Assembly: GCA_938040725.1 (NCBI GenBank)
Contig: CALHZX010000022.1
Span: forward strand, 1-7,873
Length of the DNA stretch: 7,873 nucleotides
Source: an uncultured Actinomyces sp.
Lineage (GTDB): Bacteria; Actinomycetota; Actinomycetes; Actinomycetales; Actinomycetaceae
Direction of reading: 5' to 3'
This document shows, in pieces, positions 1 to 4,850 of the stretch (the stretch's first letter is position 1; every line of letters starts with the position of its first letter). The notes beneath the pieces were generated by a model. It had not been told where the DNA came from. It was given only the letters and a program-made list of their open reading frames with translations, and ran no database searches. The position numbers and the translations under genes were made by a program.

Positions 1-2
1 CG

Positions 3-564
3 GTCATGGACCCCTTCCACGTCGTACACCTCGCCGGTGATGCTCTCGATGAGTGTCGCAGGCGCATCCAGCAAGAACTCCACCATCGGCGCGGCCGGGC
101 CACAGACCCCCTCTACAATGCCCGCCGTATACTCCACACCAAATCCTGCCTGCTCACCCCACGCCAACAACAGCGGATCCTCGACCTGTTCACCAGCGAT
201 TGCCGCGTCGCCCTCGAGGTCACCTGGAGCGTCTACCAGAACATTACCTGGCGCCTACGCGATCCCAACAAAATCCGCGGTAAGGCCCTGATGCAAGCCG
301 ACATAGACCGTCTCAGCGACGCGGGCGTCCCTTGCTCCCTCACGGAGCTCACCACCTTGGGCAGGACACTCAAACGCCGAGCCGGGGACATCCTGGCCTA
401 CTTCGACCACCCCGACACCAGCAATGGCCCCACTGAAGCCATCAACGGACGCCTCGAACACCTACGCGGATCCGCACTCGGACTTGCGAAACCTCACCCA
501 CTACATCACCCGAGCACTCCTCGAAACAGGAGGATTCAAACCCCAACTACACCCCCAATTATGA
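3..564 (+). pseudogene. ISL3-family transposase, C-terminal part, frameshifted
   Basis: The DDE transposase moves its element by cutting and joining DNA at the terminal repeats. The visible part begins in the catalytic domain at DPFHVVHLAGDALDE, which aligns with DAFHIVKLAGDALDE of the second transposase in this window, and reaches the TEAING motif carrying the last catalytic Glu (codon 435-437). The two upstream catalytic Asp residues would lie off the left edge. Near base 486 the frame breaks: after GSALGL the expected tail (RNLTHYITRALLETGG, ending HPQL and a TGA at 562-564) is found in the +1 frame. One extra base, most simply the G at 486 in CTTGCGA, explains it. Left in the original frame, translation would run on to about base 680 with an unrelated tail. 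The break lies after the catalytic Glu, so some activity cannot be excluded, but a pseudogene or sequencing error is more likely. Confidence 0.85.
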
Positions 565-570
565 AGAGCC
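550..570 (-). repeat. Right terminal inverted repeat of left ISL3 element
   Basis: Read on the minus strand, this starts GGCTCTTCATAATTG. It differs by one base in 15 from the right terminal repeat of the second element (GGCTCTTCAGAATTG) and then diverges. It contains the transposase stop codon and abuts the truncated immunity gene. Confidence 0.7.
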
Positions 571-640
571 CAAAGAGCTCTCGCTTAAGCAAGGCAATGA
601 GGGTCCGGATGAACTCATCTTTGCTAATCGTGTTCGGCAT
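571..640 (-). pseudogene. Immunity gene remnant Z, cut by ISL3 insertion
   Basis: Only the first 23 codons of a third member of the A/B family survive. They read MPNTISKDEFIRTLIALLKR and then ELF before the sequence enters the IS end. In-frame reading continues through the IS terminal repeat and stops at 538-536, so a junk peptide of about 34 residues could be made. The start is placed at 640 because the ATG lines up with gene A (MTNTIADDEFIKTL) and the 55 bases upstream match the spacer in front of A. Its coding bases resemble B more than A (the stretch CTCGCTTAAGCAAGGCAA is shared with B), while its upstream spacer resembles that of A, which suggests recombination between copies. No function is expected now. 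Confidence 0.8.
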
Positions 641-695
641 AGTTAACGGTCCCGGGGCGTCTGCTTCTCTGAATTGGTAGCAGGTCGGCCGCGTC
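641..695 (-). repeat. Conserved spacer between A stop and Z start, copy 1
   Basis: These 55 bases separate the stop of A from the start of Z and are nearly the same as the 56 bases at 1242-1297 between B and A. Both contain, on the minus strand, TTCAGAGAAGCAGACGCCCC followed by GGGACC about 9 bases before the ATG. The GGGA may act as a weak ribosome binding site. The spacer belongs to a repeat unit of about 602 bases (gene plus spacer), indicating tandem duplication. Confidence 0.75.
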
Positions 696-1241
696 TCAGT
701 CGTCTTCTTTGTCGAAGGGGATGTGTGGGGTTCCGAAGAGGGCCTGGCAGGCCTCCTCGACGTCCTCGATGTGGGCTATCTCGAGGAGGCGCTCGGGCGT
801 GTGGTTCAGGAACCATGTCAGGTTGGTGGCTTCGTCAGACCATTTGCCTGCGAAGACGCCGGTGGGTTGATCGTTGTGGCACAGCTCAAGGGAGTATTGA
901 TTGGGGCCGGGCCTGTGGGACCAGTTCGGCGCGATCAGCAGCTCCCGAAACCTGATGTCAAAATACTCGAGGCCGAGGCAATAGCGCAGTAGATCAAAGC
1001 TGTACATGAGCAGCCACTGCTTCACGGGGGTAAGAGAATCTGCCCACATGCTGGTGCCAGGGGGAGAGAGGCGTTCGCTTGACCCGCCCGAGTAGAAACC
1101 GTCCTCGTACCACGCGTGGATCATGACATTAAGATCGTTGCTCCGAAACCACACGTGATCCTCGCTGACAATGTAAAGCTCTCGCTCGAGCAAGGGGACG
1201 AGGGTCTTGATAAACTCATCGTCCGCAATTGTGTTCGTCAT
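696..1241 (-). CDS. Probable polymorphic-toxin immunity protein A (A/B group)
   Basis: A 181-residue soluble protein with no signal peptide or membrane segment. It is a close paralogue of B, with the same length and near-identical blocks in the second half such as APNWSHRPGPNQYSLELCHN and LFGTPHIPFDK. The start at 1241 is chosen over an upstream in-frame extension to 1484 because that extension overlaps B and reads as non-protein sequence, and because the ATG aligns with Z. The core layout is an N-terminal acidic helix, a strand ending near FRSND, a GGFY/SER-like segment (FYSGGSSER), a helix with VKQWLLMYSFDLLRY, a YSLEL strand and a C-terminal helical hairpin. This resembles what I recall of the Imm61-type immunity family; that label is tentative. 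By position it is a second immunity gene after TNT/B and probably binds and blocks a TNT-like NAD+ glycohydrolase. The C-terminus is very acidic (DKEDD). Confidence 0.65.
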   Translation of the reverse strand: MTNTIADDEFIKTLVPLLERELYIVSEDHVWFRSNDLNVMIHAWYEDGFYSGGSSERLSPPGTSMWADSLTPVKQWLLMYSFDLLRYCLGLEYFDIRFRELLIAPNWSHRPGPNQYSLELCHNDQPTGVFAGKWSDEATNLTWFLNHTPERLLEIAHIEDVEEACQALFGTPHIPFDKEDD

Positions 1242-1297
1242 AGTCAATGGTCCCGGGGGCGTCTGCTTCTCTGAATAGATAGCAGGGCTATCCGGTG
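1242..1297 (-). repeat. Conserved spacer between B stop and A start, copy 2
   Basis: This 56-base partner of 641-695 shows a handful of differences, mostly near the upstream gene's stop. It carries the same GGGACC about 9 bases before the ATG of A. No promoter or terminator is apparent, so A is presumably co-transcribed with B. Confidence 0.75.
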
Positions 1298-1843
1298 TCA
1301 GTCGTCTTTTTTGTCGAAGGGGATGTGTGGGGTTCCGAAGAGGGCCTGGCAGGCTTCCTCGACGTCCTCGATGTGTGCGATGTCGAGGAGGCGTTCGGGC
1401 GTGTGGTTCAGGAACCAGGTCAGCTTGGTGGCTTCGTCGGACCATTTGCCAACGATGGTGCCGGTGGGCTGAGCGTTGTGGCACAGCTCAAGGGAGTATT
1501 GATTGGGGCCGGGCCTGTGGGACCAGTTCGGTGCGATCAGCACGTGCCGATAAGTGATACCAAAATCCTTGAGGCCAATGCGGATCCGTAGTAGGTCGAA
1601 GTTGTCCATGACGAGCCACTGCTTCACCGGGGTAAGAGAGCCTGACCGCACGTAGGTGCCGGGGTCAGGGGTGCGTTCGCTTGATCCGCCCAAGTAGAAG
1701 TCGCCTCTGCGCCACACGTGGGTCATGATGGCGGGATCATTGGTCGAAAACTGCACGTGATCCTCACTGACGACAAAAAGCTCTCGCTTAAGCAAGGCAA
1801 CGAAAGTGCGGATGAACTCATCTTCGTCAATCTCTCTTAACAT
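1298..1843 (-). CDS. Probable cognate immunity protein B for the TNT toxin tail
   Basis: A 181-residue cytosolic-type protein. Its ATG at 1843 lies inside the end of the TNT toxin frame (stop 1829-1827), giving a 17-base overlap in a different frame. Such tight toxin-to-immunity coupling is typical of toxin/immunity pairs, so B is inferred to neutralise the TNT domain, a NAD+/NADP+ glycohydrolase in characterised members. Visible layout: acidic N-terminal helix (REIDEDEFIRTFVALLKREL), strand FSTND, then DFYLGGSSER, a helix VKQWLVMDNFDLLRI, a QYSLELCHN strand, and a C-terminal helical pair (TPERLLDIAHIEDVEEACQ) ending in DKKDD. The TNT frame and B share the coupling region, so no separate ribosome binding site is needed. 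It is not obviously the mycobacterial IFT antitoxin; fold family Imm61-like is a tentative assignment. Confidence 0.7.
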   Translation of the reverse strand: MLREIDEDEFIRTFVALLKRELFVVSEDHVQFSTNDPAIMTHVWRRGDFYLGGSSERTPDPGTYVRSGSLTPVKQWLVMDNFDLLRIRIGLKDFGITYRHVLIAPNWSHRPGPNQYSLELCHNAQPTGTIVGKWSDEATKLTWFLNHTPERLLDIAHIEDVEEACQALFGTPHIPFDKKDD

Positions 1844-2183
1844 AGCGAATGATACCTCGCGTTTCCCACTCTTTCAGTTTCAACTCTCTAATTGTACCCG
1901 TTTCCAAGTCTGGACCCCAAATTTGTAACTGTATAGCTCCTCCGGGTTGGCCAAAAGCGGGGGCGACCTGGCCGTATTTGACGATGTGTCCCTCGGGAAG
2001 TTCTCCGGTCAGGCGTGCGCGCATATCCGGTGCGCCCAGCGAGAAGGGCTGGAACAATCCTCGCTCGCCAAACGATGGAAGCGTGCCGTCCTTGTGCATT
2101 GCGGCCGCGAACTTGCCCTCGGCATCTCCGAGTCGGCACAGGTCTGACCCGTGCTCGTCAATGAAAGGTTGAATGGAGGCTAT
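1827..2183 (-). pseudogene. Orphan TNT-domain (NAD+ glycohydrolase) toxin C-terminus
   Basis: An open frame of 118 residues with no usable start codon at its head: the in-frame stop 2186-2184 lies immediately upstream and the first ATG (2099) falls well inside the domain. Recognisable TNT-like features are FIDEHGSDLCRLGDAEGKF (residues 7-25, the G-x-F lead-in), SFGERGL (37-43), LPEGHIVKYGQVAPAFGQPGG (62-82) and AIQ. The AFGQPGGAIQ segment is the hallmark of TNT domains, which hydrolyse NAD+ in target cells; its Gln residues are likely at the active site. There is no secretion or trafficking domain. Its head overlaps the stop of C and its tail overlaps B. I read it as a silent toxin-tip cassette kept with its immunity gene, available for recombination onto a full toxin, or a degraded relic. 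Internal initiation at 2099 would give a 90-residue piece lacking the N-terminal strands. Confidence 0.75.
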
Positions 2184-2647
2184 TCAGTAAGGTAGAGCTG
2201 AATTGCATCATCAAGATTCATGCTCATCAGCTTGGCAAGTGGCAGCCATCGTTCAGTTTCAAGTGTTCCGAAAGTAAAGTCGGGATTGTCTTCAAAAGTA
2301 CACTCGACAGCGGTAGAGTTCGGGAGTGGCGTCAATGACCATGCCTTTTGAATCGCGTTTGTCTCTGCTGGTAGTGCTATAGGTTTCCAGGAGTTTGCGC
2401 AACGAACGCAGTTTCCGAGGATGATAGTTAGCTCATACTTTGCGACAATTGGGTTGCATGTCCACAGGTGTGCACCACCATAGGATAGACGTTCTGTTGT
2501 AGCAAACTTGTAATATCCTCCAAACTTCCAGAACGAATCGTATATGCTCCCATCATTTGTAAAAAAGTATCTATCTTTGCGTACCTCTTGAACTATTGAA
2601 GAGTTCGTACAGATTGTGGAAATCAGGTCGTTGAACTGTTCCAACAT
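2180..2647 (-). CDS. Probable immunity protein C (C/E group)
   Basis: 155 residues, paralogous to E along its whole length (both begin MLE.FNDLIST and share NSW.PIALP and AWSLTP). ATG 2647 is preferred over a GTG at 2653 because AAAGGAG (2657-2663) lies 9 bases from the ATG but only 3 from the GTG. The layout matches the other immunity genes: N-terminal helix, strand to FFTNDG, SFWKFGGYYKFATTER, a strand-helix unit KYELTIILGNCVR, WSLTP strand, and a C-terminal helix pair. The toxin target is unknown; its stop overlaps the orphan TNT frame by four bases. The gene is visibly richer in A+T than its neighbours and the flanking transporter, suggesting transfer from a lower-GC source. The rare pairing of diverged coding sequence with a highly conserved upstream spacer is discussed in the findings. 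Confidence 0.65.
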   Translation of the reverse strand: MLEQFNDLISTICTNSSIVQEVRKDRYFFTNDGSIYDSFWKFGGYYKFATTERLSYGGAHLWTCNPIVAKYELTIILGNCVRCANSWKPIALPAETNAIQKAWSLTPLPNSTAVECTFEDNPDFTFGTLETERWLPLAKLMSMNLDDAIQLYLTE

Positions 2648-2799
2648 GGGCACTCACTCCTTTGGGTTGTTGCCTCTGCGGACATCGTAACTGACGGGCG
2701 AGCGTGGAACGGCATCTCTGGCCTCCCGTCGTACGAGGGGAGGCGTGGCCGACTGTCTCGTCCTGTACTCGGTGAGCTAGCAGCGGGAGCATGGAGCCC
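2648..2799 (-). repeat. 152-base conserved intergenic element, copy 1 (D-C)
   Basis: The spacer between D and C is exactly as long as that between F and E (3897-4048), and by my count the two differ at only about 13 positions with no gaps. It carries the ribosome binding site of C and an imperfect palindrome (2721-2744). No promoter is obvious. The D/F and C/E genes on either side are clearly more diverged across their bodies, so this spacer may be a functional RNA or a recombination/gene-conversion block. Confidence 0.8.
2721..2744. repeat. Palindrome/hairpin in conserved spacer, copy 1
   Basis: The arms GCCTCCC and GGGAGGC flank a perfect 8-base palindrome TCGTACGA, so 11 of 12 positions pair across the whole element (one G-G mismatch). 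In RNA it would fold into a strong hairpin about 60 bases upstream of C. There is no run of T on either side, so it is not a standard intrinsic terminator. It could be a processing, attenuation or protein-binding site. Confidence 0.7.
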
Positions 2800-3303
2800 T
2801 TAGTCGTGCTGGTACAACGCGGCGTATCCGGCTCCGGACGGTTCGAGGACGAGGGAGAGTAAGTCCTCGCTTGACGTGCCCAACAGGTACGACAGAGACA
2901 CGAGGGCATCCGGTGTGATGGTCGTAAAAGTCGTAGGAACTGCCGTTCGTGTATCGATCAGCTTGTGCGTGCCGCCTGATACGTTCTCGATGGAATAGTT
3001 CGGGTGTGGGAAGGAAATTACCGGGAATGTGATCGGGGAAAGGTCGTGAGCAGTGCGAATGTCGGCAGCGAAATGCATAATCGCGAACTTCTTGAAGATC
3101 TCGAAGAACTCGGACCCAAACCGCGTGCCGCTGAAAGCGTATCTGTTGTAGTGGCCGTAGACGTAATAGTTCTTCCGCATAGTGAATGCGTCGTAGATAA
3201 AGTCTTCACCCGGCTCGACGAGGATCACATCGTCGTCGATCCGGGTTGTGTGTCCCGATAGTTCGCACAGGTAAGTGATGTAGGCGGCGAGTTCTTCGTT
3301 CAT
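2800..3303 (-). CDS. Probable immunity protein D (D/F group)
   Basis: 167 residues, the same length as its paralogue F. The start is ATG 3303 (MNEELAAYIT), which matches F, rather than an in-frame ATG at 3321; AGGAGC lies 9 bases before 3303. The first 30 residues, the central FEIFKKFAIMHFAADIR helix and the last 25 residues (SSEDLLSLVLEPSGAGYAAL to the end) are almost identical to F. The segments around residues 36-58 and 85-130 differ strongly; in immunity proteins such variable surfaces often set toxin specificity (inference). The fold plan matches A, B, C and E: helix, strands (DDDVILVEPG), IYDAF, a Y/G-rich strand, helix ending in DIR, then strands and a C-terminal helix. No signal peptide. 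Target toxin unknown, presumably TNT-like as for F. Confidence 0.65.
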   Translation of the reverse strand: MNEELAAYITYLCELSGHTTRIDDDVILVEPGEDFIYDAFTMRKNYYVYGHYNRYAFSGTRFGSEFFEIFKKFAIMHFAADIRTAHDLSPITFPVISFPHPNYSIENVSGGTHKLIDTRTAVPTTFTTITPDALVSLSYLLGTSSEDLLSLVLEPSGAGYAALYQHD

Positions 3304-3428
3304 GCGAGGGTTGCTCCTCATCGGTGTGCAGGATCGACTGCCTTGATTCTACGGCTGCGGTGAGTCTGGGGAGGGGGCCGAGGCCTCGTCACCTTGAAGG
3401 GTGACGAGCGAACGTTTTCCGCGGCGGG
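3304..3428 (-). other. Intergenic region E-D with hairpin and possible -10
   Basis: A non-coding spacer of 125 bases. It holds a perfect 9-bp stem (CTCGTCACC/GGTGACGAG, 3385-3408) with a six-base loop, just after the E stop. On the transcribed (minus) strand no U-run follows, so it is not a classical terminator, though it might end or process the F-E transcript. Farther downstream, TAGAAT (minus strand, 3346-3351) is close to a -10 hexamer, about 43 bases before the D start, but no good -35 is seen 17 bases upstream. A weak own promoter for D-C is possible. Confidence 0.4.
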
Positions 3429-3896
3429 TTATTCCGTTGTGTAGAGCCGAATCGCGTCCTCGAGGGGCATAGTGAGAAGACTCGCGAGTCGAAGCCATTG
3501 GTCGTTGGTGAAGGTCCCGAAACTAAGTTTCGGATCGTCAACGTAAACGCAGTCAATCGCTGTCGTGCCTGGTACAGGTGTGAGTGACCAGGCGGTCTTG
3601 AGAGTGTCTGGCTGTGACGGTAGTGCTATTGGATCCCATGAGTTGAGGCGCCGAATAGAACTTCCGAGAACGATAACCAGCTGATACTTTGCGATGGTTG
3701 GGTTGCGCGTCCACAAATTGCCGCCACCGAATGATGGGCGTTCCGAACGAGCAAACCTAAAATAGTCGTTCGATTCCCAAAACGAGTGAAAGATAAGGCC
3801 GTCATCGGTGAAAAACAGTCTATTCTCGCGCACCTCGCGCACGATTGAAGAGTCCGTGCAGAGCGTGGATATGAGATCGTTGAATTCTTCCAGCAT
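3429..3896 (-). CDS. Probable immunity protein E (C/E group)
   Basis: 155 residues, same length as paralogue C. Start ATG 3896 was chosen over GTG 3902 because AAAGGAG (3906-3912) is 9 bases from the ATG. The ends are the most alike between E and C (MLEEFNDLIST at the start, EDAIRLY.TE at the end), while the middle is diverged. Landmarks: FFTDDG, SFWESNDYFRFARSERPSFGG, AKYQLVIVLGSSIRR, NSWDPIALP, AWSLTP, and the C-terminal helix LRLASLLTMPLEDAIRLY. It is co-directional with F and separated from it by the 152-base conserved spacer. Presumed soluble toxin-binding protein; partner unknown. GC content looks higher than in C, so the two copies have drifted in composition as well as sequence. Confidence 0.65.
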   Translation of the reverse strand: MLEEFNDLISTLCTDSSIVREVRENRLFFTDDGLIFHSFWESNDYFRFARSERPSFGGGNLWTRNPTIAKYQLVIVLGSSIRRLNSWDPIALPSQPDTLKTAWSLTPVPGTTAIDCVYVDDPKLSFGTFTNDQWLRLASLLTMPLEDAIRLYTTE

Positions 3897-4048
3897 GGGC
3901 ACTCACTCCTTTGAGTCGTTGCCTCTGCGGACATCCTAACTGACGGGCGAGCGCGGAATGGCATCTCTGGCCTCCCGTCGTACGAGGGGAGGCGTGGCCG
4001 ACGCTCTCGTCCTGTGCTCCGTGAGCTAGCACCGGGAGCGGGGAACCC
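3897..4048 (-). repeat. 152-base conserved intergenic element, copy 2 (F-E)
   Basis: The partner of 2648-2799, same length, about 91% identical by eye, with the same palindrome at 3970-3993 and the same ribosome binding site before E. The conservation continues into the last ~30 codons of F/D upstream and the first ~12 codons of E/C downstream, making one near-identical block of roughly 280 bases. Confidence 0.8.
3970..3993. repeat. Palindrome/hairpin in conserved spacer, copy 2
   Basis: The 24 bases are identical to 2721-2744: GCCTCCC, G, TCGTACGA, G, GGGAGGC. The arms and centre are unchanged while the surrounding spacer shows substitutions, which suggests the palindrome itself is maintained. 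Confidence 0.7.
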
Positions 4049-4552
4049 TTAGTCGTGCTGGTACAGCGCGGCGTATCCGGCGCCCGACGGTTCGAGGACC
4101 AGGGAGAGCAAGTCCTCGCTTGACGTGCCCATCAGATATGACAATGAGAGCAGCGCAGCTGGCGAGAAGGATGTGTATGTCGTGGGGATGGGGGAGGTTT
4201 TGCTTGTCAGCAGGTACGCGATCGGTTCGCGGAATTCGATGGAAAAACTGGGGTGAACGTCGGTCACTGGTGGGAGGTTGAGGGGCGGGAGCTGGTGTGC
4301 TGCACGAATGTCTGCGGCGAAATGCATAATCGCGAACTTCTTGAAGATCTCGAAGGACGCGGACCCGAAGAGCGACCCGCCGAATGAGTACTTATCGACC
4401 TCGCCGTAGGCGTAGTATTCCTCAACCATGGTGAATGCGTCGTAGATAAAGCTATGACCCGGCTCGACCAGGATCAAATCATCGTCAATCCGGGTTGTGT
4501 GCCCGGATAGCTCACACAGGCGAGTGATGTATGCGGCAAGTTCTTCGTTCAT
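4049..4552 (-). CDS. Probable cognate immunity protein F (D/F group)
   Basis: 167 residues, the first immunity gene after the truncated toxin G. Its ATG at 4552 overlaps the toxin stop in the ATGA arrangement (4549-4552), so it is expected to be translated by coupling with the toxin; no separate ribosome binding site is evident. It is paralogous to D with near-identical ends and centre (IFKKFAIMHFAADIR; LSLVLEPSGAGYAAL). Specific to F are GHSFIYDAFTMVEEYYAYGE and REPIAYLLTSKTSPIPTTYT. The overlap argues that F neutralises the TNT-like domain of G. With G cut off by the IS, transcription of F must come from elsewhere, such as the IS or read-through, unless the array is silent. Confidence 0.7.
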   Translation of the reverse strand: MNEELAAYITRLCELSGHTTRIDDDLILVEPGHSFIYDAFTMVEEYYAYGEVDKYSFGGSLFGSASFEIFKKFAIMHFAADIRAAHQLPPLNLPPVTDVHPSFSIEFREPIAYLLTSKTSPIPTTYTSFSPAALLSLSYLMGTSSEDLLSLVLEPSGAGYAALYQHD

Positions 4553-4734
4553 TTGATTGTCTTTCTAACTAGAACAGGGTTTGGGCCTTCAAGGAGTTGT
4601 TGGGCGCTCAAGTACATGTGTTCTTTGGTAACAGAGTGGACGGTGTACAGCCTGACCTGTCGTGATCCTCCGGGCGAATCAAACCATGGGTACACAATTC
4701 CCGTTTCTACGCGTGTTCCTGCAGGTAGGTTTTC
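4549..4734 (-). pseudogene. TNT-like toxin C-terminal remnant G, cut by ISL3
   Basis: The 61 codons from the IS boundary to TGA (4551-4549) form an open frame with no own start. The sequence LPAGTRVETGIVYPWFDSPGG followed by SRQVRLY aligns with LPEGHIVKYGQVAPAFGQPGG followed by AIQLQIW of the orphan TNT tail, so this is the C-terminal end of a TNT-type toxin (NAD+ glycohydrolase family). The first Gln of the motif is Ser here (DSPGG instead of GQPGG); the second Gln is kept. The rest of the toxin would lie upstream, beyond the IS. It overlaps F by four bases. The frame stays open for a while into the IS end but has no convincing start. Confidence 0.7.
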
Positions 4735-4735
4735 T

Positions 4736-4760
4736 GGCTCTTCCGAGTTGAGTGTGGGTG
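4736..4760 (+). repeat. Left inverted repeat of ISL3 element
   Basis: It starts GGCTCTTCCGAGTTGAGTGT and continues GGGTG. It matches the right repeat at 23 of 25 positions (differences at repeat positions 9 and 12). Confidence 0.88.
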
Positions 4761-4850
4761 ACCGGGTGTTGAGCGGGGGTTGCGGGTAGAGGTCGAGGTC
4801 CCAGGTGATGAGCGGACTTCTACCCCCGCTGTCGTCAAGGACCTCGGGCG

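Larger units (their letters stand above)
1..570 (+). mobile_element. ISL3-family insertion sequence, 3' portion
   Basis: This is the right-hand part of an ISL3-family element; its left end lies outside the window. The transposase stop (562-564) sits inside the terminal sequence, whose end reads, on the opposite strand, GGCTCTTCATAATTG. That matches the start of both ends of the second element (GGCTCTTC, then AATTG in its right end). After base 570 the sequence switches at once to the coding sequence of an immunity-like gene on the minus strand, so the element inserted into that gene. It is a different variant from the 4736-6186 element: the proteins are clearly related but well diverged. The 8 bases following the end are CAAAGAGC; the matching target duplication, if any, lies off the window. 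Confidence 0.85.

Noticed and set aside
1242..1484. N-terminal extension of gene A by 81 codons
   Set aside because: It overlaps B, reads as basic non-protein sequence, and the ATG at 1241 aligns with the start of Z.
2721..2744. Spacer palindrome as an intrinsic terminator
   Set aside because: No T-run follows on either strand.
2571..4032. A similar open frame spanning both 152-base spacers (minus strand, about 2571-2909 and 3820-4032) that could be a conserved small protein
   Set aside because: Similarity follows from the near-identical DNA; the frame overlaps C/E coding sequence out of phase, lacks a shared start codon (ATG in one copy is absent in the other), and has no own ribosome binding site.
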